Below, one piece after another: positions 25,759 through 33,945 of a stretch of DNA of 58,406 nucleotides. The stretch is taken from positions 1 through 58,406 of the forward strand of contig CAINMV010000016.1 of assembly GCA_903850915.1 (NCBI GenBank), given 5' to 3'. Below the pieces are notes generated by a model. It made no database searches. It was not told the DNA's origin and saw only the letters and a list, made by a program, of their open reading frames with translations. This DNA is from an uncultured Bacteroidota bacterium. GTDB taxonomy: Bacteria > Bacteroidota > Bacteroidia > UKL13-3. The position numbers were made by a program, and so were the translations under genes. The first letter of the stretch is position 1; each line of letters starts with the position of its first letter.

Positions 25759-26937
25759 ATGTCAAGAGAAGTTTATATCGTATCGATAGCCCGTACACCA
25801 ATGGGAAGTTTTATGGGTTCATTGAGCTCTGTTTCGGCAACTAAATTAGGGGCTATTGCTGTGAAGGAAGCCGTTAAACGAGCAGGTATTGAGCCTTCAC
25901 AAATTCAGGAATTATATATGGGCAATGTTTTGCAAGCCTCTTTAGGGCAAGCTCCTGCCACACAAGTTGCAATTTTTGCCGGATTAGGAAACAATATCCC
26001 TTGTACAACGATAAATAAGGTTTGTGCTTCTGGCAGCAAGGCCGTTATGTTAGCTGCACAAAACATATTATGTGGAGATGCGGATATTGTTGTCGCAGGT
26101 GGCATGGAAAATATGAGTAGTGTACCGTATTATATCGATAAAGCGCGAAGTGGTTATAAATATGGAAATGGCGTGTTGGTTGATGGACTTCAAAAAGATG
26201 GTTTATGGGATGTTTATAATGACTACGCCATGGGTAATTGCGCAGACCTTTGTGCGCGAGAAATGAATTTTACCCGTGAACAGCAGGATGCGTTTGCCAT
26301 CGAATCCTATAAAAAAGCTGCTGCTGCTTATGCTGCAGGATCGTTTAATTTTGAAATGGTGGATGTTGAGGTAAATAAAGGCAGAGAAACCTTAACAATA
26401 AGCGCTGATGAAGATTATAATAAAGTTAACTTCGACAAAATACCTGCATTAAAGCCTGTTTTTGCCAAGGATGGCACCGTTACAGCCGCTAATGCATCCA
26501 CCATGAACGATGGTGCAAGCGCATTGGTGTTAATGAGTGGGGATAAGGTACAAGAGTTGGGCATTAAGCCACTAGCCAAAATTATTGGATACGCTGATGC
26601 AGCTCAAGCTCCAGAATGGTTTACCACCGCACCATCATTAGCAATTCCAAAAGCATTGCAAAAAGCAGGCATTACAATCGGTCAAGTGGATTTGTTTGAG
26701 TTAAATGAAGCTTTTGCTGTCGTAGGTTTAGCTAATATCGCTAAACTAAACATCGACGCTTCTAAAGTAAATATATGGGGAGGTGCTGTGGCCATCGGAC
26801 ATGCCTTAGGAAGCAGTGGTAGCCGCATTCTTTGCACACTTGTAAGCCAATTGATTAGCACAAACAAAAAATATGGCACCATCGGAATTTGCAATGGCGG
26901 AGGTGGAGCAAGTGCCATTGTAATCGAACGTGTATAA
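25759..26937 (+). CDS. Acetyl-CoA C-acetyltransferase (thiolase)
   Basis: Condenses two acetyl-CoA or cleaves acetoacetyl-CoA; cytoplasmic. From ATG 25759 it is 392 residues, the usual length. ATG 25726 would add an atypical leader. Active-site Cys89 is in INKVCASGSKAV. NEAFAV, GHALGSSGSR (His) and the final CNGGGGASAIVIERV (second Cys) complete the site. The pattern is of the biosynthetic/AtoB type more than the FadA type, but a role in fatty-acid oxidation or ketone metabolism cannot be told apart. It is single; no other beta-oxidation gene is near. Confidence 0.93.
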   Translation: MSREVYIVSIARTPMGSFMGSLSSVSATKLGAIAVKEAVKRAGIEPSQIQELYMGNVLQASLGQAPATQVAIFAGLGNNIPCTTINKVCASGSKAVMLAAQNILCGDADIVVAGGMENMSSVPYYIDKARSGYKYGNGVLVDGLQKDGLWDVYNDYAMGNCADLCAREMNFTREQQDAFAIESYKKAAAAYAAGSFNFEMVDVEVNKGRETLTISADEDYNKVNFDKIPALKPVFAKDGTVTAANASTMNDGASALVLMSGDKVQELGIKPLAKIIGYADAAQAPEWFTTAPSLAIPKALQKAGITIGQVDLFELNEAFAVVGLANIAKLNIDASKVNIWGGAVAIGHALGSSGSRILCTLVSQLISTNKKYGTIGICNGGGGASAIVIERV

Positions 26938-27029
26938 TTTTGGAATTTATAAACATTCTAAATCTCAAAAGTTTTTAAATAATTTAATTCAAAACCTTAA
27001 TTTTACCGCATAATTAAACACAGAATAAT

Positions 27030-27374
27030 ATGGCTATTAAAATTACCGACGAGTGCATTAATTGTGGTGCATGCGAACCAGAATGTCCGAATAATGCAAT
27101 TTATGAAGGTGGTGCTGAATGGGCATTCAGCGACGGAACCACAGCAAAAGGAACAATTAGTTTAAATGGAGAAATGGTTGATGTTACTAAACGCCATGCT
27201 CCACTTGCTGATGATGTTTATTATATTACGCCATACAAATGCACCGAATGTCAAGGATTTCATGAAGAACCTCAATGTGCTGCTGTTTGTCCTGTTGATT
27301 GCTGCGTTGATGATCCAGAGAGAAGGGAAACAGAAGAAGCTTTATTAGAGCGTAAAGCAGCTTTGCATATCTAA
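27030..27374 (+). CDS. 4Fe-4S dicluster ferredoxin
   Basis: 114 residues. The first cluster site is [12 protein letters not shown] (Cys 9, 12, 15, 19). The second half has [22 protein letters not shown] (Cys 71, 74, 83, 87, plus two more). The first and last cysteines of each set cross between the clusters, as in bacterial 2[4Fe-4S] ferredoxins with a long inter-cluster insert. This version, with an [16 protein letters not shown] tail, is common in Bacteroidota. It is an electron carrier with unknown partner. The gene is followed by a strong inverted repeat. Confidence 0.92.
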   Translation: MAIKITDECINCGACEPECPNNAIYEGGAEWAFSDGTTAKGTISLNGEMVDVTKRHAPLADDVYYITPYKCTECQGFHEEPQCAAVCPVDCCVDDPERRETEEALLERKAALHI

Positions 27375-27397
27375 TTTTATATAAAGGAAATTTATTC

Positions 27398-27455
27398 AAG
27401 GCGTAAATAAATTAATTCGTTCGCATAGAATGATTTATTAATTTATTTACGCCTT
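27398..27455. terminator. Perfect 19-bp inverted repeat (hairpin) after ferredoxin gene
   Basis: Arms 27398-27416 and 27437-27455 are exact reverse complements (each carries GGCG/CGCC at the outer end and an A/T-rich inner part) with a 20-nt loop. It follows the ferredoxin stop by about 25 bases. There is no T-run after it, so it may terminate through strand pairing or protect the transcript. Confidence 0.65.
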
Positions 27456-27484
27456 AACTCATAAATAATGTATCGATTCAACTA

Positions 27485-28258
27485 ATGTACGGTATTTGCG
27501 ATATCGCCTGCGTGCCAATGCGAAGGGAACCGAATCACAGAAGTGAGCAGGTATCTGAGTTGTTGTTTGGTGATAGCTTTGAAATACTTGAAACTCAATC
27601 CGATTGGATTAAAATTAAATGTAGTTACGACGACTATGAAGGTTGGATTGCAAATTCATTATTCACTGCATATTCAGCTACTGAGTATAAATTAGATCTT
27701 AAGAAAAAACACGCTTGTAGCTACGACCTAGTGCAACCAGCAACGAGCAAAACGCGACAAATTCCAATTCTTATCGGTAGTACCTTGCCAAACTATGATG
27801 GCATGATTGTTAAATTTGGAAAGGAAAAATTCACGGTAAATGGAAGGGTTACACATCCCAAAAACAAATATGATGTAGCCTTTTTACAAAAAACAGCGAA
27901 GCAATATCTTCATGCACCTTACCGTTGGGGAGGTAAAACACCATTTGGAATTGATTGTAGCGGATTTACACAAATGGTTTTTAAATTAATGAATGTTAGG
28001 TTGCAACGCGATGCTTACCAGCAAGCAACGCAAGGTAAATTTATCACCTTTGTAAATCATACCAAAGCAGGAGACTTAGCATTTTTTGGCGAAAATGATG
28101 CCATAACACATGTAGGCATATTACTCGATGAGGAGAAAATTATTCATGCAAGCGGCAAGGTGCGAATCGACAAAATAGATCAAAATGGCATATTTAATGT
28201 CGAAACTAAAAAATATTCTCATAAATTGCGCTTCTTTAAACGCATCAAAAACATCTAA
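27485..28258 (+). CDS. NlpC/P60 cysteine peptidase with SH3-like domain
   Basis: 257 residues. The first ~65 form a bacterial SH3-like domain (VPMRREPNHRSEQVSELLFGD, VNSD/W type ending DYEGWIANSLF). The C-terminal ~130 are NlpC/P60 with Cys158 in IDCSGFTQMV, His209 in ITHVGIL and His221 in IIHASG, the catalytic triad arrangement. It probably cuts peptidoglycan stem peptides (gamma-D-Glu-diaminopimelate). No signal peptide is visible, so it may act on recycled muropeptides in the cytoplasm, as YkfC-like enzymes do. The peroxiredoxin gene follows after 24 bases. Confidence 0.9.
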   Translation: MYGICDIACVPMRREPNHRSEQVSELLFGDSFEILETQSDWIKIKCSYDDYEGWIANSLFTAYSATEYKLDLKKKHACSYDLVQPATSKTRQIPILIGSTLPNYDGMIVKFGKEKFTVNGRVTHPKNKYDVAFLQKTAKQYLHAPYRWGGKTPFGIDCSGFTQMVFKLMNVRLQRDAYQQATQGKFITFVNHTKAGDLAFFGENDAITHVGILLDEEKIIHASGKVRIDKIDQNGIFNVETKKYSHKLRFFKRIKNI

Positions 28259-28282
28259 ATTTAATTTTTTATATATCACAAT

Positions 28283-28750
28283 ATGGCACTAAAAGTAGGC
28301 GATAAAGCCCCAGAATTCAAATTATTCAATACAGACAAAAAAGAAATTTCTTTGTCTGATTTTAAAGGAAAAACTGTCGTTTTGCATTTTTTTCCAGCTG
28401 CTTTCACCGGAGTATGTACTGCACAAATGTGCACACTGCGTGATGATTATTCCTTCTACAATGGCCTAAATTGTGTCGTTTTAGGGTGTAGCTGCGACTC
28501 ATTGTTTACTTTAGGTAAATTTAAAGCTGAACAAAATTTAGATTTCGATTTATTAAGTGATTTTAACAAAGAAACTTGTAAAGATTATGATGTTCAATAC
28601 GAAAATTGGATCCTTGGAATGAAGGGCAATTCAATGCGTGCAGCTTATATTATAGATGCAGAAGGAACAATAATATATGCCGAAGCTATGGAATCAGCAG
28701 GAGATCAAGTTAACTTTGCTTCTATGAAAGAAGTACTAGGAAAACTTTAG
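28283..28750 (+). CDS. Peroxiredoxin (AhpC/TSA, redoxin family)
   Basis: A thioredoxin-fold peroxidase of 155 residues reducing H2O2 and alkyl peroxides. The peroxidatic Cys45 is in [16 protein letters not shown], with another Cys at 50 (CTxxxC). LRDDYSFY and [13 protein letters not shown] are standard. The C-T-x-x-x-C layout resembles AhpE/1-Cys-like or atypical 2-Cys Bacteroidota peroxiredoxins. It ends against a shared terminator opposite trxB. Reduction by thioredoxin is plausible from that neighbour but is an inference. Confidence 0.9.
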   Translation: MALKVGDKAPEFKLFNTDKKEISLSDFKGKTVVLHFFPAAFTGVCTAQMCTLRDDYSFYNGLNCVVLGCSCDSLFTLGKFKAEQNLDFDLLSDFNKETCKDYDVQYENWILGMKGNSMRAAYIIDAEGTIIYAEAMESAGDQVNFASMKEVLGKL

Positions 28751-28765
28751 TAGTTAACGTATAAA

Positions 28766-28801
28766 CAAAAAAGCCATGAAGTTTACTTCATGGCTTTTTT
28801 G
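28766..28801. terminator. Bidirectional intrinsic terminator between peroxiredoxin and trxB
   Basis: A perfect stem of about 16 bp (28767-28782 with 28785-28800) around AAGCCATGAAG, with A and T runs at the outer ends. It can terminate both converging genes. Confidence 0.9.
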
Positions 28802-28818
28802 TTTTAGTACATTGATAA

Positions 28819-29754
28819 TTAATGTCCTAAGGCCGCTAAATAACGTTCTGCATCCAAAGCAGCCATGCAACCAGTGCCAGCAGCAGTAATAGCTTGTCGG
28901 TATATTTTATCTTGAGCATCGCCACAAGCAAAAACACCATCTATATTTGTTTTAGAGCTGTCAGGTTTTGTAATAATATAGCCTTGTTCATCCAAATCAA
29001 TAAAACCATCAAAAATTTTGGTATTTGGCTGGTGTCCGATGGCTACAAAAAATCCATCTATTTTAATCTCACGTAATTCTCCAGTAACATTGTTTTTTAT
29101 TAATGCCCCTTCCACAACATGGTCACCGAGTACCTCTTGTGTTTCACTAGAATACAAAATTTCAATATTAGCCGTGTTTTCTACACGATGTTTCATTGCT
29201 TTTGATGCTCTAAACTGATCGCGACGAACAATCATATAAACTTTGGCACACAATTTAGATAAGTAGTGCGCCTCTTCGCATGCTGTATCACCGGCGCCAA
29301 CAATAGCCACTTCTTTACCTCGGTAAAAAAAGCCATCGCAAACCGCACATGCACTTACACCTCCACCTAAATTACGCAAACGCATTTCACTTTCCAATCC
29401 AAGCCATTTCGCACTTGCTCCGGTAGCTATAATTACAGTATCTGCAGTGATTTCCTTTTCATCATCAATCCATACTTTTTTAGGTATAGAATGTAAATCT
29501 ACCTTTGTAGCCATTCCAGTTCTTACATCGGTTTTAAAACGTAATGCTTGCTCTTTAAATTGAGCCATCAACTCCGGACCTTGAACTCCAACAGGAAAGC
29601 CTGGGAAGTTCTCAACCTCAGTGGTAATCATAAGCTGTCCACCGGGTTCCATCCCTTCATACATCACCGGTTTTAAGTCGGCGCGGGCAGCATAAACGGC
29701 AGCAGTAAACCCAGCAGGTCCCGAGCCAATAATTAAGCATTTAACGTGTTCCAT
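28819..29754 (-). CDS. trxB: Thioredoxin reductase
   Basis: NADPH-dependent flavoenzyme that reduces thioredoxin; 311 residues, the low-molecular-weight bacterial type. FAD motif GSGPAG (10-15), redox pair CAVC (Cys136/139), NADPH motif VAIVGAGDTACEEA, and the C-terminal FACGDAQDKIYRQA FAD motif are all present. It is convergent with the peroxiredoxin and shares its terminator. A TAATTTTG box on the minus strand, about 12 nt before the ATG, is the likely promoter. No thioredoxin gene is in the window. Confidence 0.96.
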   Translation of the reverse strand: MEHVKCLIIGSGPAGFTAAVYAARADLKPVMYEGMEPGGQLMITTEVENFPGFPVGVQGPELMAQFKEQALRFKTDVRTGMATKVDLHSIPKKVWIDDEKEITADTVIIATGASAKWLGLESEMRLRNLGGGVSACAVCDGFFYRGKEVAIVGAGDTACEEAHYLSKLCAKVYMIVRRDQFRASKAMKHRVENTANIEILYSSETQEVLGDHVVEGALIKNNVTGELREIKIDGFFVAIGHQPNTKIFDGFIDLDEQGYIITKPDSSKTNIDGVFACGDAQDKIYRQAITAAGTGCMAALDAERYLAALGH

Positions 29755-29801
29755 AATATAATGTTACAAAATTAAGGTTAAATTCCAAATTTATAACCCT
29801 C

Positions 29802-30272
29802 TTAATGATGATATTTTTCATTGTTTAGAATCGTGAATACCCTATAGATTTGCTCTGCTAATAAAAGCCGAATCATTTGATGGGTGAATGTTAATTGCGA
29901 AAGTGCCATTTTTTGATGTGCCATTAACTCTATACTTTCATCGAAACCAAAGGCACCTCCAATTAAAAACACCACATTGCCTTTGTTACTATTCATCCAC
30001 GATTGAAACTCTTTTGAAAGACCAATAGAGGTAAATTCTTTGCCATGCTCATCAAGCAAAATAATGTGATCACCAGGCTTCAATTTTTCAATAAAAAGCT
30101 TGGCTTCTTTCTTTTTCAACTCTTCTTTAGGCAATGAAGCTGCATTTTTTACATCCTCAAACTCTTGCCATTCAAAGTTGGAATAGCGCTTTACTTTTGT
30201 GATATAAGCACCCAACCCATCTTTTAAAAAAGGTTCTTTTGTCTTTCCAATACTAAATACGTTTATTTTCAT
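29802..30272 (-). CDS. rlmH: 23S rRNA pseudouridine(1915) N3-methyltransferase RlmH
   Basis: A SPOUT-fold methyltransferase that modifies pseudouridine 1915 of helix 69 in assembled 70S ribosomes. The 156 residues match the family. NVVFLIGGAFGFDESI is the SAM-binding knot segment. The end SQLTFTHQMIRLLLAEQIYRAF-like tail, with FTILNNEKYHH, is highly characteristic. A TAGGTTTG box lies 7 nt before the ATG on the minus strand. It is divergent from ppk1. Confidence 0.96.
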   Translation of the reverse strand: MKINVFSIGKTKEPFLKDGLGAYITKVKRYSNFEWQEFEDVKNAASLPKEELKKKEAKLFIEKLKPGDHIILLDEHGKEFTSIGLSKEFQSWMNSNKGNVVFLIGGAFGFDESIELMAHQKMALSQLTFTHQMIRLLLAEQIYRVFTILNNEKYHH

Positions 30273-30400
30273 TAAAATTCAAACCTACACATTTTTTTAC
30301 GATGATAAAATTTGAATTTCAACGTAGAGCAATTACAGGCCAATTTATACAAAATATATCCTTAACAAAACATTCATATTCAAAAAAGAGAATAATGATT

Positions 30401-30408
30401 TATTTTTG
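30401..30408 (+). promoter_or_regulatory. -7 promoter box TATTTTTG for ppk1
   Basis: Exact TAnnTTTG match, 4 nt before the ATG at 30413. It also shows that the longer frame from 30302 is not the true start. Confidence 0.55.
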
Positions 30409-30412
30409 CGTA

Positions 30413-32554
30413 ATGGAGGTAACAAAAAATAAACTCGGTTTGTTTGTAGATAGAGATTTAAGTTGGCTATATTTTAATCAGCGAGTTTTACAGGAAGCAC
30501 AAAATAAAAACACACCGTTAATTGAAAGAATAAAATTTCTTGGTATTTTCAGCAATAATTTAGATGAGTTCTTTAGGGTTCGCGTGGCTTCACATCAGCG
30601 AATGAGTTTGATGCGTAAAACATTTTCACTTAAGTATAACCCTGAAGCCATTCTTACTCAAATTCAGGAAATGGTTTTTAAACTGCAAGATGAATTTGAA
30701 CTTACCTATAAAAGTCTTATTGCCGAGTTAAAGAAAGAACAAATAGAAATAATTGATGAAACAAAAATTAACAAGCAAGAAGCTGAAGAAATAAAGGAAT
30801 ATTTTAAAACTGAAGTATTACCGCATATTCATCCAATTGTATTAAGCGCCAAACGTTCGTTTCCTGAGTTAAACGACAAAAGCATCTATCTTGCCGCGCA
30901 TTTATTTAAAAGGAGCAACCCTCTTAGTAAAATGTATGCTATTATTGAAATACCAACATTTGTGCTTTCTCGCTTTTATAAGATTAAATCACCTGGCAAA
31001 ACAACCCGTATAATAATGCTCGACGATGTTATTCGCTATTGTTTAGAAGATGTATTTAATATTTTCGACTACGATAGTTTTAAAGCTTTTAATGTTAAAC
31101 TTACACGAGATGCCGAATTGAGTTTTTTAAATGAGGGATTTGAGAGTATGTTGGTTAAGGTGAGCAAAAGTTTAAAACAACGAAGCAAAGGTAAACCAGT
31201 TCGATTTGTATTCGATGAAACTATGCCTGATGAACTTTTGCAGATGTTTATTAAGAAATATACATTAAAAGAACAGGCATTGATACCTGGAGGTCGTTAC
31301 CACAACTTTAAGGATTTCATGCGGTTTCCGTCTGTTAATAATGAGAATTTGGCCTATTCCGAAATTAAATCAATCTCTTATAGACCATTCGATACTGCGC
31401 AAAAGATGGTTCATGCTATTCGTGAAGGTGATCATCTGTTAATGCATCCATATCATACTTTTGATTATTGTGTGCGCTTTATTCGTGAAGCCGCACTCGA
31501 TCCACAAGTGACGGAGATTAAAATCTCACTTTACCGACTAGCAAAAAACTCGAATATAGCCAATGCCCTAATTAGCGCTATAAAAAATGGGAAGCAAGTA
31601 ACCGTAATTATGGAACTTAAAGCCCGTTTTGATGAAGAGCATAACATTTTCTGGGCCAATAAAATGCAAGAGGAGGGAGCGAAAGTTATTTTTACCTCGC
31701 AAAATCAAAAGGTGCATTGCAAACTATGTCTGGTAAAACGTATCGAAAAGAAAAAACCAGTATATTATCTTCAGGCTGCAACAGGTAATTATAACGCTGA
31801 TACATCTAAAATATATTCAGATTTATCGCACTTCACCTGCAATACCAAACTAACCAATGACGCTCGTGAAATATTTAATTACCTAAGTACAAGCTACTAC
31901 AAGCCAAAATTAACAAATATATTAGCAGCGCCTTTTGGCTTAAAGGAAAAGCTATTGGGATTAATTGATCACGAAATATTAAATGCCAAAAAAGGAAAAG
32001 AAGCTTCAATACTTCTAAAGTTAAATAGTTTATCTGAAACAATCATTATAGAACGTCTTTACAAAGCGTCGGCAGCAGGTGTAAAAATCAAAATAATCGT
32101 ACGGGGTATTTGTTGTTTAGTGCCCGAAAATAAAATTTTTAGTAAAAATATTGAGTGTAAAAGTATTGTCGGTCGCTATCTTGAACATAGCCGTTTCTTT
32201 ATTTTTCACAATGGAGGGGATAGTAAAGTTTATATTTCTAGCGCCGATTGGATGGAGCGTAACTTCAATTCGAGAGTTGAAGCAGCGGTACCCATATTAA
32301 ATAAGAAGTTAAAACAAAGAATGCTTGCAATTTTTAACGTGCAATGGAATGATAATGTTCAGGCTCGACACATGGATTTGCCCAATTACAACAAGACATA
32401 TCAAACAGCTGATGCCAAAGTTAATTCGCAGATGGAATTATATGAATTAATGAAATCGTGGAGTGAAGAACCAAAAACCACTAGCTCTATCCTAGTTTCA
32501 AATAAGGTAAAAGTACTAGCCAAAAAAACAAGTAACGTTAAACCTAAGGCATAA
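30413..32554 (+). CDS. ppk1: Polyphosphate kinase 1
   Basis: Makes long-chain polyphosphate from ATP, reversibly. From ATG 30413 it is 713 residues. Domains in order are: N domain (RDLSWLYFNQRVLQEAQ), head domain, then the two PLD-like C domains. The first has KVHCKLCLV, whose His is the expected phospho-His. The second has HSRFFIFHNGG and SADWMERNFNSRVE. The first 37 codons of the longer frame from 30302 include a promoter box and are not conserved. The C-terminal ~60 residues extend past the usual end. It is convergent with the serine hydrolase gene, overlapping by 11 bases. Confidence 0.95.
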   Translation: MEVTKNKLGLFVDRDLSWLYFNQRVLQEAQNKNTPLIERIKFLGIFSNNLDEFFRVRVASHQRMSLMRKTFSLKYNPEAILTQIQEMVFKLQDEFELTYKSLIAELKKEQIEIIDETKINKQEAEEIKEYFKTEVLPHIHPIVLSAKRSFPELNDKSIYLAAHLFKRSNPLSKMYAIIEIPTFVLSRFYKIKSPGKTTRIIMLDDVIRYCLEDVFNIFDYDSFKAFNVKLTRDAELSFLNEGFESMLVKVSKSLKQRSKGKPVRFVFDETMPDELLQMFIKKYTLKEQALIPGGRYHNFKDFMRFPSVNNENLAYSEIKSISYRPFDTAQKMVHAIREGDHLLMHPYHTFDYCVRFIREAALDPQVTEIKISLYRLAKNSNIANALISAIKNGKQVTVIMELKARFDEEHNIFWANKMQEEGAKVIFTSQNQKVHCKLCLVKRIEKKKPVYYLQAATGNYNADTSKIYSDLSHFTCNTKLTNDAREIFNYLSTSYYKPKLTNILAAPFGLKEKLLGLIDHEILNAKKGKEASILLKLNSLSETIIIERLYKASAAGVKIKIIVRGICCLVPENKIFSKNIECKSIVGRYLEHSRFFIFHNGGDSKVYISSADWMERNFNSRVEAAVPILNKKLKQRMLAIFNVQWNDNVQARHMDLPNYNKTYQTADAKVNSQMELYELMKSWSEEPKTTSSILVSNKVKVLAKKTSNVKPKA

Positions 32555-33644
32555 AGTAATGGTAAACTTTGCTTGAAATTTCACTGATTTCATCTGCAAG
32601 ATCACTTACGCGCAAGCCTTTGGTCATTACAGTAATAAGGTAGGTGTGCGTTCCTGTATATACAATTCCAGATTCATGGAGTTCACGAATATTACCTGAA
32701 ACATTTTCACCGAACTTATGCGCCACAATTACATTTTCAGGTAACTCTCGCATTAAACCCTTCTTAAATCCAGAATGCGACATCATAGACAATGCTTGTT
32801 GTGAGTTTTCTTCATTTAAATACGTTGCGTTGTAAAGAATGCGCATGAATTTGGAGTAATCTTTGGCTGTAATCGTGTAATTTGCATTATGCATATCCAT
32901 TTTTGGTAGACCCAATACATGGATCAATTTATTTAAATCATTAATATCTAATTCACGGTTTAATAGGAGGGTAGCAAAATTGTCCGATCGAACGATCATT
33001 TGATATAACAAATCCGAAATTTTGTAAGGTATTGCTGGTTTAATTACCTCATCTTTATAAGTTTGTCCTGGGGCAATGGCCGATTTTTCTAAAGTAAGCG
33101 TTTTATCTAAAATTCTTTTATCGTCTTCCGATTTTTTAAGGTAAGTAATTAAAACAGCTAGTTTCATTAAACTTCCAGGATAATAACCTTCTGTGTCATT
33201 CACTTCAATCCAATCATCATTTTCCATATCCTTAACATAAACAGAAGCAGATTGGATACGACCACTTTGTTTTCCTGCATTAACAATTTCATTTAATGAA
33301 ACATTAAGGCCAGCGAGGTTTTGTGAAGGCTTTGCCTCTTCTACCATTAAAATTGGTCGTATTAGTCCGCCTACAGAGCTTCGAACAATGTGCTTTTCAT
33401 TTTGCTTAACGTTTTGATTCGTGTTGGTTTCAACTTGACTAGACCCATTTGAGTCTTTGTTTTTATTGCCATTATTTATTATATTGGAATTGGAAGCTGA
33501 ACTAGATTGAAGGGTGCCATTTAATAACGCGTCGCGTAGCACTTTTTCTTTATGATTGAGTTCATAAAAAAATAGTAGTGATAACAAGAGAATTGCAATC
33601 AAAAAATAGTAGGCTGGAAATTGTTTTTTAAAATAGTCAATCAT
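32544..33644 (-). CDS. Class A beta-lactamase-like serine hydrolase, membrane-anchored
   Basis: From ATG 33644, 366 residues. A membrane helix (about 10-25) is followed by an Asn/Ser-rich linker (residues ~45-85), then a penicillin-recognising fold. Ser158-x-x-Lys161 is in YYPGSLMKLAVL, Ser-Asp-Asn at 220-222, and the KTG box reads KFG (310-312). The active-site motifs are present, but the Glu166-type omega-loop motif was not identified. It may be a low-activity hydrolase or a D,D-peptidase-like protein rather than a true beta-lactamase. It lies outside the cytoplasm by its anchor. The 3' end overlaps ppk1 by 11 bases in opposite direction. Confidence 0.75.
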   Translation of the reverse strand: MIDYFKKQFPAYYFLIAILLLSLLFFYELNHKEKVLRDALLNGTLQSSSASNSNIINNGNKNKDSNGSSQVETNTNQNVKQNEKHIVRSSVGGLIRPILMVEEAKPSQNLAGLNVSLNEIVNAGKQSGRIQSASVYVKDMENDDWIEVNDTEGYYPGSLMKLAVLITYLKKSEDDKRILDKTLTLEKSAIAPGQTYKDEVIKPAIPYKISDLLYQMIVRSDNFATLLLNRELDINDLNKLIHVLGLPKMDMHNANYTITAKDYSKFMRILYNATYLNEENSQQALSMMSHSGFKKGLMRELPENVIVAHKFGENVSGNIRELHESGIVYTGTHTYLITVMTKGLRVSDLADEISEISSKVYHYFMP

Positions 33645-33945
33645 AGGTTTCGTTTCTTTTACCAACTTTCAATTTCTAATATGCTGATTATAAGTAAAAT
33701 AAATTATGCAAATATACGGTTTCATTGTCGCTCATTTTCTCAAAGGTTGCTTTATTTGAAGATAATATTGTAAAAAATGACAAAAGTCATGTTCAATATT
33801 CAAAGTACAACTTCAAACCTTTTTGAATTTAATATTGTTTGGTTTTTATTTCAATTTCAATAAAAAAACAAATCAGCTTATGTGATGATTTTCTTTTGAA
33901 AAATTATAGCACACAAAATTTAAAATATGCGTAATTTGCCTGCTT

